From: DASXTB01 sp036505615
GTDB taxonomy: Bacteria; Acidobacteriota; UBA6911; JACQSX01
NCBI GenBank assembly: GCA_036505615.1
Contig: DASXTB010000209.1
Coordinates: forward strand, 1-6,736
Direction: 5' to 3'
Length of the DNA stretch: 6,736 nt
Under the pieces are notes generated by a model. That model was given only the letters and a program-made list of their open reading frames with translations, was not told where the DNA came from and ran no database searches. Shown piece by piece: positions 1 to 6,611 of this stretch (within the stretch, counting starts at the first letter, position 1; each line of letters opens with the position of its first letter). A program made the translations under genes and the position numbers.

Positions 1-137
1 ACTAAACTTCAACTAATCTGGACGGCATAATGACTGCAATCAAGGAGACCTGGACACGACGGCGGGAAAAAACCCGTCCAATAGCGAGCAAAAATGATAG
101 CTCCGATCAAAAATGTCAGTTAATTTGGACAGCAGTG

Positions 138-303
138 ACGATCACGTCCACGTCAACGACTACGGCCACGTCTGCCGTGTTGAAAAAACAATCGCAAATA
201 TCTCTCCTGGCCAGTTTCGATGCTGACGAAGATGATCAAATTCTAACTAACGATCCAGCGAGTCGTTCGTCGTGGACGTGGTCGTCGACGTGGACGTGAT
301 CGT
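138..303. repeat. Imperfect inverted repeat pair, 33-bp arms
   Basis: Positions 138-170 and 271-303 are reverse complements with 30 of 33 bases matching, including a 17-bp perfect core (acgatcacgtccacgtc). The arms are separated by 100 bp. Both are built from a CGTGGACGTGG/GTCGTCGACG-like low-complexity motif. Translated outward from each arm they give the same Thr/Ser-rich peptide (TITSTSTTT), which suggests two inverted copies of one dispersed element. The pair could form a long stem, but no transposase or target duplication is visible. Confidence 0.65.
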
Positions 304-397
304 GAACGGCATTAATCCCATTTTAACCGTGGAATCTTCGCGGGAGACAAGGGAATTCAGGGTTAGTCGTCCAGCGGTCAAAGGGATATCTCCTGCC

Positions 398-424
398 GTT
401 GTGTCCGCTGTGTCCTTTGTGGTG
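398..424. repeat. Short 9-bp-period tandem repeat
   Basis: Two adjacent 9-mers, gttgtgtcc and gctgtgtcc, are followed by a degenerate third, tttgtggtg. On the minus strand this reads as repeated GGACACA words. From memory, similar 'acaaaggacaca' strings occur dispersed in many bacterial genomes. No function is known to me. Confidence 0.4.
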
Positions 425-483
425 GAATGTTTCGGGCAGGAAGACAATAGGAATTTTTTCGGGTCTCCACGATCTTCCGGGCT

Positions 484-2016
484 TCATTGGCGACGCTGGT
501 ACACCGACACGCTGCGGGAGTCGGCATGCAACAAGCTGGGTGGTGCGTAGCCGCGCGCCAGCAGCGGTTTGATTGCCTCCCATTCGCCGGCAGGAGCATC
601 GGAGAAGACCAGTATCACCGCCGGCGTCTCGGACCGGCCGATCTCGCTGCCCCGCAGCAGCAGACGCCGCTCCGCCCCTGTATATGCGAGCAATCGTTGG
701 TAATCTTCGGGTCCCGGATCGAGAGAGCGCAAAATCTCTTTGGCTCTTGTTAACCCCTCCATGCCTCCAGTTCGCCGCACTTGATCCAAGTACTTTTGAA
801 TTTCAATTTCGGGGAGAGGTGCGGCAAACACTGCCACGCGCTCTCCCCGCTTCAAATAGGGTTGAATAAGACGAGCCGCTTGCAGATCGAGCTGAAGCGC
901 GGGCTGCGTCGCGCTTCTTTCTACCCATTGTCGGGCGCGAACCAGTGAATAGCCACTCGCGATAACCGTAAGCACGCATGCGGCAATCGTCTTGCGGCGG
1001 CTCCAGAAGATCGCGCGATGAATGCCGCTTCCCGCAAATAGCAAGGCAACCGCCAGCGGCAGATGTCCCTCGCGAAAGGTAACCCAGCGCTCCGGATCCG
1101 GCTCAATACCATGTGCCGAGAACATGATGCCCAAGGAAAACAGCACTCCCAGCGAGAGCACAAACAGCGCCATCCGGCGGCGATTTAGGATTTCCGCCTT
1201 TCCGTCTGATTTCCAAAGGTCCGTAAATGAAACCGCCAGCCCCAGCACGAAAAATGGGATCAACAACCATCCCAGTCCGGAAGCTACCGCTCTTGAGACC
1301 GAGATCAAACGATAGAGTCGCGCAAAACTCCATGCTCCAACCAGCACAAAAGTGCCTTGCGGACTTAGGCCACGCCATAAAAGAATCCAAAGAAGCGGCG
1401 CCCACAGAAACAAGAGAACCGCCTTTATGCATCGAACTGAGGACGCGAAAAACAAATCTGAACCGCGCGCATAAGCAAGCGAACCCTCGCTGGAAGAGTC
1501 GCGCGCAAAATGCGGCTTCAGTGCAAAGTCTAGTGCGCAAACCAGGGCGACGACCCACGCCTCATAGCGGGTCAAGCATGCGGCTGCGATCAGCAATGAA
1601 GCCGCCGTCAACCGGCCGCGCCAGTAGAAATAGACACCCGCCAGCAACAACAACAGCATCGCTATTTCCTGATAGGGTACGACGGAAAAATGGAGCAGAT
1701 ACGGGTTGCAGAGAAAGAGCACCGCGGCGATTACTGCGGCCGGCAGAGGAAGAATTTCACGGGCAAGTAAATAGAAGAATACTCCAGCCAAGGCTCCCAT
1801 CAAAGAGACCGCCACCCTCACCCAGAGCGGATCTCGTGAAAGCCAAGACACCGCGTAGATCAGAAACTGGAATAAAGGCATCTGGTAGGCCAGCAGGATT
1901 CGGTCTCGGTGTACCAGCCGAAGAATAGTATCGCCGCCATAAATGGCGGGACTGAGCCATACCAGCCACAGTCGCACCAGCAGGCCTCCGATGAAGATTG
2001 CCAGTGCGGCCCTCAT
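484..2016 (-). CDS. Multi-pass GT-C-type (GT39/ArnT-like) glycosyltransferase
   Basis: A 510-residue membrane protein of the fold that transfers sugars from polyprenyl-phosphate donors to acceptors on the periplasmic side. About 10-12 hydrophobic helices occupy residues 3-358, and a soluble, probably periplasmic tail occupies 361-510. After the first helix is a loop with GGDT (27-30), where GT-C enzymes carry the catalytic Asp; D29 is the candidate. The segment YQE (115-117), the YFYWRGR (129-135) helix end and LTRYEAW (148-154) resemble GT39-type proteins. The start ATG overlaps the upstream gene's stop as ATGA (2013-2016). A GAGG Shine-Dalgarno at 2022-2025 lies 5 nt before it. It is the last gene of a three-gene operon. 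Residues about 171-195 look inserted: a hydrophilic stretch containing SLAYARGSD interrupts the helical pattern. Donor and acceptor cannot be read from the sequence. Family-level assignment is good; the exact family is uncertain. Confidence 0.8.
   Translation of the reverse strand: MRAALAIFIGGLLVRLWLVWLSPAIYGGDTILRLVHRDRILLAYQMPLFQFLIYAVSWLSRDPLWVRVAVSLMGALAGVFFYLLAREILPLPAAVIAAVLFLCNPYLLHFSVVPYQEIAMLLLLLAGVYFYWRGRLTAASLLIAAACLTRYEAWVVALVCALDFALKPHFARDSSSEGSLAYARGSDLFFASSVRCIKAVLLFLWAPLLWILLWRGLSPQGTFVLVGAWSFARLYRLISVSRAVASGLGWLLIPFFVLGLAVSFTDLWKSDGKAEILNRRRMALFVLSLGVLFSLGIMFSAHGIEPDPERWVTFREGHLPLAVALLFAGSGIHRAIFWSRRKTIAACVLTVIASGYSLVRARQWVERSATQPALQLDLQAARLIQPYLKRGERVAVFAAPLPEIEIQKYLDQVRRTGGMEGLTRAKEILRSLDPGPEDYQRLLAYTGAERRLLLRGSEIGRSETPAVILVFSDAPAGEWEAIKPLLARGYAPPSLLHADSRSVSVYQRRQ
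1432..1506 (-). repeat. Inserted hydrophilic segment with hairpin (SLAYARGSD)
   Basis: This encodes residues about 171-195 of the GT-C protein, a charged stretch between two hydrophobic helices. At DNA level it holds a perfect 5-bp hairpin, agcga/tcgct at 1478-1491 with a 4-nt loop, beside a GCGCGC palindrome. I recall the peptide LAYARGSD recurring in unrelated acidobacterial proteins, which would make it a dispersed repeat captured in frame. That recall is unverified, and the boundaries are estimated from where the hydrophobic pattern breaks. Confidence 0.45.
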
Positions 2017-3755
2017 TTGCGCCTCGCGGCTTCCCTGCGGTATCTTTCGGCGGCGCTGAGATTGCCCTGTTGATCCAATAGGGCCGCCATCAGCAGGTAC
2101 GTTTCCGCGTTGCGGTCGTCCAGTTCCAGCGAACGTTCGCCGTACAAGACCGCATCATGGAGCATTCCGAAACGAAAAAATAACAGGGCCAGCTCGTAGA
2201 AAGTCGCCGCCGAGCGCGGCTCGGTACGCATGGCGACGGTCAGATGCTGCCGCGCCTGTTTGAAATTCCGTATTCGAGAATAGAGCGCTCCCAGAGACCG
2301 ATGCAGTATCGCAGACTCCGGATAAAATCCCAGTCCGCGCTCCCAGGCGTCGATCGCGCCCGAGTCATCGCCGGAACGCGCTCGCGCCTCCCCAAGATTG
2401 TGCCATGCGGCCAAGGATTGCGGCCTTAGCTGCAGCGCCTTCTCGAAGCAGCGCGACGCGCGACGCGGATCGACCGGAAGCAGCGCGGTCCCCAAATTGT
2501 AACTGGGGCGGTATTTTTCTGGAGAGCCCTCCACTGCGTTTTCCCACAGGGATATTTCCGAAAGCCAAACTTTGTTGCGAAAAACCGAAAGCGCCGACCA
2601 AAAGACGAAACAGAGGATACCCGCAATCAGAGGCGCGAGACCGAAGCGCTTCCATAGCAAAATGCAAACGCCTTCTGCCATGCCGGCCAGTCCCAGCATG
2701 GGCAGATACATCCGATGCTCGAACATGACATCAGAAGCCGGTATCACGCTGGAGGTGGGAAGCAGTAGAAACAGGAAACTGAAAAACCAAAAACTCAACG
2801 CGCGATAGCGCTCTGGCAAGGCGATGAAGAGACAAACCAATCCTCCGATGGCAAGCATTGACAGCTGCACCGGCAGAGTGAGCCCGGTCACCAGCGGCAC
2901 ATCATGGTCGATATTCAGCCCTCTTGGATAAAAGAACAAGGACAGATAACGCCAAAACACCAGCGTTTCCGTAAACAGGTAAAGGTGAGATCTCAGTATC
3001 AGCGAAAGCATTGCCAGTATGCAGGCAGCTACGGCCGCAATCAGGTAAGGATGAAGTTTGAAGCTATTCCGAGAAGACGCCAAGGCCATAAAGAAAATAG
3101 GGACCAGCCCCAGCGCCGACTCCTTGCTCAAGATCGCCAAAGCCAGCAGAGGAATAGCAAGCGCGATGGCCGGTCGTTGGCCCCGCAAAAAGCGAAAAAA
3201 GAGATAAAGCGACCCAAAACCAAAAGCGGCAGCCAGAAGGACGGCGCGCTGATAGATGTAATCGACGGCCTCGGTTTGAAGCGGGTGTACCGCAAAAACG
3301 GCCGCTGCAACCGTGCCCGAGCTGATGGCAAACAATCCTCCAGAAAACGGCGTCAAGTCATCCGGCTCAGGCGGATGAGGACGGGGATTGGAGGCGCGGC
3401 CTGTAGCGCCGCTATTGTACCGGGGACTAAATCTCACGGGCGACGCGCGCACTACTGCGCTCACAAGCGCAATGTTTATCAGATGCAGGGAGCTGTTGAC
3501 AAAGTGGTACCAGAAAGGATTGTCTCCAGCGATGCGGAAATTCCAATAAAAGGTGAGCCAGGGGAGCCATCGCGTCCACCCCGCCTGATGCATCCGGGTC
3601 CAACCATTCGGCGACCGAACGTTGGGGTCTCTCAGGAAGAGGTTGTCATCGAACTGGAAAGGGCCGCGAAGGGAGACGGAGAAGACAAGGAAAGCAACAA
3701 GCAGGAGCAGAGCCATGGTCACCCAGCCAGGGAACCAGGGTCTACGGCTCTCCAT
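2013..3755 (-). CDS. TMTC-like membrane glycosyltransferase with C-terminal TPRs
   Basis: This 580-residue protein has about 10 membrane helices (11-392) and then roughly five tetratricopeptide repeats (413-578). The arrangement matches bacterial relatives of the TMTC proteins, which in animals are polyprenyl-phosphate-mannose-dependent protein O-mannosyltransferases. Seen motifs: FQFDDNLFLRDPNV (34-46), with the loop-1 acidic pair DD at 36-37; NPFWYHFVNSSLHLINI (79-95); FAVHPLQTEAVDYI (154-167); LSKESA (209-214); and EHRMYLPMLGL (346-356). The TPR helices would project into the periplasm and bind an acceptor or partner. The start ATG at 3755 shares one base with the upstream stop (TAATG) and has no Shine-Dalgarno, only an A-rich leader, so reinitiation after the secreted-protein gene is likely. 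The stop overlaps the next start as ATGA. Residues about 105-146 are a Pro-rich, polar insert between conserved blocks and carry two DNA hairpins. The sugar and target are unknown. Confidence 0.82.
   Translation of the reverse strand: MESRRPWFPGWVTMALLLLVAFLVFSVSLRGPFQFDDNLFLRDPNVRSPNGWTRMHQAGWTRWLPWLTFYWNFRIAGDNPFWYHFVNSSLHLINIALVSAVVRASPVRFSPRYNSGATGRASNPRPHPPEPDDLTPFSGGLFAISSGTVAAAVFAVHPLQTEAVDYIYQRAVLLAAAFGFGSLYLFFRFLRGQRPAIALAIPLLALAILSKESALGLVPIFFMALASSRNSFKLHPYLIAAVAACILAMLSLILRSHLYLFTETLVFWRYLSLFFYPRGLNIDHDVPLVTGLTLPVQLSMLAIGGLVCLFIALPERYRALSFWFFSFLFLLLPTSSVIPASDVMFEHRMYLPMLGLAGMAEGVCILLWKRFGLAPLIAGILCFVFWSALSVFRNKVWLSEISLWENAVEGSPEKYRPSYNLGTALLPVDPRRASRCFEKALQLRPQSLAAWHNLGEARARSGDDSGAIDAWERGLGFYPESAILHRSLGALYSRIRNFKQARQHLTVAMRTEPRSAATFYELALLFFRFGMLHDAVLYGERSLELDDRNAETYLLMAALLDQQGNLSAAERYRREAARRK
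3336..3416 (-). repeat. Two-hairpin REP/BIME-like insert inside TMTC-like gene
   Basis: This encodes residues 114-140 of the TMTC-like protein, between the conserved LHLINI and FAVHPL blocks where relatives are usually contiguous. The DNA contains a perfect 7-bp stem, tcatccg at 3358-3364 with cggatga at 3372-3378 and a 7-nt loop. A second stem follows, gcggc at 3396-3400 with gccgc at 3408-3412, with an alternative pairing of ggcgc 3393-3397 and gcgcc 3406-3410. Two close hairpins resemble repetitive extragenic palindromes, here translated as a Pro/Asp-rich loop. The full insert may extend over about 3315-3443. Confidence 0.5.
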
Positions 3756-4804
3756 TATTTTTTATGAGTGCTGCTTTCGCCCAGCAGGCCGCTGGCGAAA
3801 ACGGGCCGGATCTGGACCTGGTCGATGTCGGAAATCACGAGATGCGGGGCAACGAAGCGGTACCGAGATTGGCCCGGAGTGGCCGCTTCGATTTGTTCTT
3901 GAACCAGGTTTCCTCCGCGCATGAAACGAACAATGAAGCTCTGAATCGGGTCGGGTGAGCTTCCTGTCTGGATCGTGATTGCCACTCCACCTCCCCCTGC
4001 ATCGCCCAGCGTGACCTGCTCTATGATCGCGTCTGTTCCAGTGGAAGATAGTTTCGCCCCCGCCGGCCGCGGCACAACGGGAGTTGTGGTCAGCGATGCG
4101 GGACCGGTCCGCAGCGTCACCGCTGAAACCGGTGAGCTGGCGGTGACTTCCAGTGAGCCGACAGCGTTCTTGGAAGTGTCACCAAATTCAGCAAACTCGG
4201 TGACAAACTGCGCCTTCTGTTCATTGGGGCCGAGGACAAGAGTGGCCGGCGTTGTAGACAGCAGGCTGGCGTCGAGACGAAGCAGCCGAAACGACAGCGT
4301 GCTGCTCGTGCTCCCCGTATTGGCGACCGCCAGCCCGGTGTTGAAGCCGGTGCGGGTATCTACAAAGACTGTAAAATTGTTCAGATTGGGGGAGGCAGGG
4401 ACACCGGCTTCGGTCAAAAGTTTTCCCGCGCTGTCAAACTCCGAAAAAATTGCGGTGCCGCCGATGGTGCGGTCGCTGGTGATGAGGGCATAGCCGTTGC
4501 GCGCCGGACCCTCGCCGGTCGATTCCAGAACAAGTGTCTGCTTGGGCTGAAGCTGGAACGAAAACTGGCTGCCTGTCCTGCCGTCCTTTAGCGTGAGGCT
4601 GAAAGCAGATCCGTCCGACCGGCGAAACACAATTGTGCCCGTTGCCACTCCATCGCCGTTGTTTATCAGAATCACGGTAGTCCGAAAGACAACGACACCG
4701 GCCACACCGTCGGCGATCTGCGGAAAGAAAAACGTGATCTGCTGCGCTAAGGCCGTGGCAGAAACTAGAATCACCAGCAAAGCCAAATAAGCGGCGTTCC
4801 TCAT
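3755..4804 (-). CDS. Secreted two-module beta-rich protein, function unknown
   Basis: A 349-residue exported protein. Residues 1-20 form a signal peptide (basic start, hydrophobic core 6-17, ALA cleavage site before QQ). The rest is beta-strand-like and appears duplicated. Module 1 (about 26-138) has FPQIADG, FRTTVILINNG, a strand-rich core, NGYALITSDRTIGGTAIFSE and EAGVPAS. Module 2 (about 142-244) repeats the plan with FNTGLAVANTG, LGPNEQKAQFVTEF and VGSLEVTASSPVSAVTLRT. A Ser/Thr/Pro-rich linker (about 233-258) leads to a third beta-rich segment (259-338). No membrane anchor or sorting signal follows, and there is no catalytic motif. I recall such FPQIADG-type exported proteins as common in Acidobacteriota, with unknown role. 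A strong AGGAGGA ribosome site sets the start. It is the first gene of the operon with two membrane glycosyltransferases, so it may be a glycosylated product or partner; that is inference. Confidence 0.75.
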   Translation of the reverse strand: MRNAAYLALLVILVSATALAQQITFFFPQIADGVAGVVVFRTTVILINNGDGVATGTIVFRRSDGSAFSLTLKDGRTGSQFSFQLQPKQTLVLESTGEGPARNGYALITSDRTIGGTAIFSEFDSAGKLLTEAGVPASPNLNNFTVFVDTRTGFNTGLAVANTGSTSSTLSFRLLRLDASLLSTTPATLVLGPNEQKAQFVTEFAEFGDTSKNAVGSLEVTASSPVSAVTLRTGPASLTTTPVVPRPAGAKLSSTGTDAIIEQVTLGDAGGGGVAITIQTGSSPDPIQSFIVRFMRGGNLVQEQIEAATPGQSRYRFVAPHLVISDIDQVQIRPVFASGLLGESSTHKK

Positions 4805-4872
4805 CCGCTGTCCTCCTGACTATCTATATTCTACGCGCCTGTTGCAAAATGGAAAACGGAATTTCGAAGGCT
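4805..4872. promoter_or_regulatory. Divergent promoter spacer
   Basis: This 68-bp gap separates two divergent transcription units, so both must start within it or just inside the flanking genes. An AT-rich patch offers a -10-like TATATT at 4825-4830 for the plus strand. On the minus strand it offers TAGAAT (complement of 4828-4833) or TATAGA (complement of 4823-4828). No well-spaced TTGACA-like -35 box is apparent for either, so assignment of the hexamers is weak. Overlap of the two candidate -10 boxes would make the promoters mutually exclusive. Confidence 0.35.
4811..4817 (-). promoter_or_regulatory. Strong Shine-Dalgarno of secreted-protein gene
   Basis: Read on the minus strand this is AGGAGGA, 6 nt before the ATG at 4804. 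It is the only strong ribosome site in the minus-strand operon. The next gene (start 3755) has none and the last has only GAGG, consistent with coupled translation from this entry point. Confidence 0.75.
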
Positions 4873-5943
4873 ATGAACGTCGTTCTGGTCACCGATTGGC
4901 TGGTTACCCATCGGGGTGGAGAAAAAGTTCTCGAATCCCTGGCCGAGCTCTTTCCCAAGGCGCCCATCTTCACTCTGTTCTCCCAGCGCGGCCGGATTTC
5001 TCGCCGGCTGCAGGAACATCCCATCCATTGCTCCGCCCTGGACCGACTTCCTTGGGCGCGCAGCAACTATCGTTATTTCCTCCCGCTGTTTCCCTGGGCG
5101 ATCCAAAAACTCTCGCTTCCGCAGTGTCACCTGGTCGTCAGCGTCAGCCATGCCGTTGCCAAAGGAGTGAAAGTTCCCCCGGGGGCGAAACACGTTTGCT
5201 ACTGCCTCACTCCGATGCGCTACCTGTGGCACCGGCGGGAGGAATATTTTTCCCAGGCGTCGTGGCGCAGTTTGGCGCTCCAGGTCCTTTCGACACGACT
5301 GAAACGCTTTGATCTTCAAAATGAGCAGGTAGATCTCTTTCTGGCTGTCTCTCGATATGTGCGGCAGCAAATTCAAGACATCTACAGCCGGAAAGCAGAG
5401 GTCGTGTATCCTCCGGTGGATACTGGGTTCTTTTCTCCGGACTCGGCCGGGCAAAGAAGGGATTATTTCCTGGTGGTAAGCGCGCTGGTTCCGTACAAAC
5501 GCATCGACCTGGTGGTAAAGGCCTTCAACCGAAACGGCAAGAAATTGATTGTGGTCGGTTCCGGTCCGCTCGAGAACACTTTGCGCCGTGAGAGCAAGCC
5601 GAACATTCAGTTTCGCGGATGGGTCTCCGATGAGCAATTGCGAAGTTTGTACCGTGGCGCCTGGGCTCTGATCGTGATGGCAAGGGAGGACTTTGGCCTG
5701 GCTCCTCTGGAGGCCAACGCCTGTGGAACTCCGGTGATCGCGTTTCGGGGCGGAGGGATTACGGAAGCCATGACCGCCGAGACTGCAGTGCTGCTGGAGC
5801 GCCAGGCATGTGATCTGCTGGAAGAAGCCGCCGCACGGTTTTCCCCGGATGTCTTCAGCGCGGAGCGCCTGCGGGCAAATGCATTGCGTTTTTCAAAATC
5901 GATTTTTCAAGAAAGAATATCGGAGATTGTAGCAAAGCTGTAA
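4873..5943 (+). CDS. WbaZ-like glycosyltransferase family 4
   Basis: A 356-residue cytoplasmic GT-B fold enzyme that should transfer a sugar, mannose in characterised WbaZ relatives, from a nucleotide donor to a growing lipid-linked glycan. The N-terminal half opens with MNVVLVTDWLVTHRGGEKVLE (GGEK at 15-18) and carries SHAVAKGVKVPPGAKH (92-107) and YCLTPMRYLW (110-119), both typical of this subfamily. The C-terminal donor domain has LVPYKRIDL (205-213), with the Lys/Arg that contacts donor phosphate. It also has the EX7E motif EDFGLAPLE (272-280) followed by ANACGTPVIA. Length is normal. I chose ATG 4873 because relatives begin at this MNVVLVTDW strand. An in-frame ATG at 4849 would add only eight unconserved residues and has no ribosome site. 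The 4873 start has CGGAA about 10 nt upstream, also weak. The sugar-1-phosphate transferase follows 23 nt downstream, so they are probably co-transcribed. Confidence 0.9.
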   Translation: MNVVLVTDWLVTHRGGEKVLESLAELFPKAPIFTLFSQRGRISRRLQEHPIHCSALDRLPWARSNYRYFLPLFPWAIQKLSLPQCHLVVSVSHAVAKGVKVPPGAKHVCYCLTPMRYLWHRREEYFSQASWRSLALQVLSTRLKRFDLQNEQVDLFLAVSRYVRQQIQDIYSRKAEVVYPPVDTGFFSPDSAGQRRDYFLVVSALVPYKRIDLVVKAFNRNGKKLIVVGSGPLENTLRRESKPNIQFRGWVSDEQLRSLYRGAWALIVMAREDFGLAPLEANACGTPVIAFRGGGITEAMTAETAVLLERQACDLLEEAAARFSPDVFSAERLRANALRFSKSIFQERISEIVAKL

Positions 5944-5966
5944 CATGTATTTTCATAAGAGACACC

Positions 5967-6611
5967 ATGGTTTTGAATCTGACCAGCAGTCCGGGCAGAG
6001 AAATCAAGAGAGCAATGGATCTGTGTGCCGCGATACTGCTGGGGGTCTTGCTTGCTCTTCCGGCGCTGGTCCTCGCTGCCCTAGTTCGGGCCACTTCTCC
6101 CGGCCCGGCCTTGATCCGTCAGCGGCGCCTGGGCAAAGACGGCGCACCTTTCACGCTCTATAAATTGCGCACCATGCGACAGGATGCGGAAAACGGTATC
6201 CCTATCTGGGCTCGCGCCGACGATCCACGATGCACGTCACTGGGCGGATTTCTGCGCCGCACCGGCCTGGACGAAATCCCTCAGCTTTGGAATGTTCTCA
6301 AGGGTGAGATGAGCCTGGTAGGGCCGCGCCCGGAGCGCCCGGAGTTTGCCTGCGATTTCTCCCGATCGCTCCCCGATTTTAAGCTGCGGCACCGAGTCCT
6401 GCCTGGCCTCACCGGATTGGCACAGGTCCGAGGATGGCGCGGTGATAGCTCTATCGCTGAGAGGCTGAATTCCGATCTGGAATACATTTCCCGCTGGTCT
6501 CCCGCTCTCGACTTGTGGCTCCTGAGTCAAACTTTGCCGCAGAGTCTCGGGCAATTGGGAAAGCAGGAAGCAGGAGGCAGGAAGCAGGAGGCAGAAGGCG
6601 GTACAACCTAG
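5967..6611 (+). CDS. Polyprenyl-phosphate sugar-1-phosphate transferase (WcaJ/PglC-type catalytic domain)
   Basis: This 214-residue monotopic membrane enzyme should move a sugar-1-phosphate from a nucleotide sugar to undecaprenyl phosphate, the first committed step of exopolysaccharide or O-antigen assembly. It shows KRAMD (14-18), one re-entrant hydrophobic helix (18-41), SPGP (44-47), RRLGKDGAPFTLYKLRTM (53-70), and LRRTGLDEIPQLWNVLKG (96-113) with the catalytic Asp-Glu pair D102/E103. MSLVGPRPERPEF (115-127) and LPGLTGLAQVRGWRGDSS (145-162) follow. The last block resembles WcaJ-type exopolysaccharide enzymes, but the N-terminal membrane and nucleotide-binding-like region of those long proteins is absent, so its size is PglC-like. 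The start at 5967 keeps the KR..D motif; the ribosome site is weak (AAGAGA). The last 17 or so residues (198-214) are encoded by a heptad tandem repeat, and the TAG stop lies in the adjacent IS end. The C-terminus is therefore probably altered, although the catalytic core is complete. The sugar is not predictable. Confidence 0.88.
   Translation: MVLNLTSSPGREIKRAMDLCAAILLGVLLALPALVLAALVRATSPGPALIRQRRLGKDGAPFTLYKLRTMRQDAENGIPIWARADDPRCTSLGGFLRRTGLDEIPQLWNVLKGEMSLVGPRPERPEFACDFSRSLPDFKLRHRVLPGLTGLAQVRGWRGDSSIAERLNSDLEYISRWSPALDLWLLSQTLPQSLGQLGKQEAGGRKQEAEGGTT
6560..6601 (+). repeat. 7-bp tandem repeat (consensus GRRGCAG)
   Basis: Six consecutive heptads run through the 3' end of the sugar transferase gene: aaagcag, gaagcag, gaggcag, gaagcag, gaggcag, aaggcgg. 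Two identical 14-mers (gaagcaggaggcag) occupy 6567-6580 and 6581-6594. Because 7 is not a multiple of 3, each copy gained or lost shifts the reading frame. The encoded tail reads KQEAGGRKQEAEGG. It resembles the short tandemly repeated heptamers known from cyanobacteria and other phyla. Confidence 0.8.

Larger units (their letters stand above)
1..483. other. Gene-free region with low-complexity repeats
   Basis: I see no convincing gene here. Open frames on both strands encode low-complexity peptides rich in Thr, Ser, Asp and Val, without recognisable domains, and they overlap one another. The region lies downstream of the minus-strand operon, whose last stop codon is at 484-486. It contains an inverted pair of low-complexity copies (138-170 and 271-303) and a 9-bp-period repeat (398-424). 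No tRNA, CRISPR array or clear intrinsic terminator was found. It may be an accumulation site for dispersed repeats between loci. Confidence 0.6.

Noticed and set aside
61..78. Hairpin with an A6 loop (ggcggg / cccgtc) as terminator
   Set aside because: The stem is only 6 bp with one G-U pair, and no T-run follows on either strand.
30..299. Possible small plus-strand gene in the left spacer
   Set aside because: The low-complexity Thr/Ser/Trp peptide comes mostly from the inverted repeat arms. There is no family resemblance, although a GGAG-like site elsewhere cannot be wholly excluded.
430..483. Intrinsic terminator just after the minus-strand operon
   Set aside because: Only a 6-bp pairing (ggaaga/tcttcc) across a loop of about 28 nt can be drawn, and no T-run follows it.
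1227..1928. Plus-strand open frame (233 codons) opposite the second GT-C gene
   Set aside because: It has the same Arg/Pro-rich antisense composition with no recognisable domain.
2904..3767. Plus-strand open frame (287 codons) opposite the TMTC-like gene
   Set aside because: The peptide is dominated by Arg, Lys, Gln and Gly, as expected when hydrophobic codons are read backwards. No motif or ribosome site is visible.
4831..5637. Long minus-strand open frame (268 codons) opposite the GT4 gene
   Set aside because: It lies antisense to a gene with clear family motifs, and its peptide shows no domain, signal or plausible composition. It is a by-product of GC-rich codon use.
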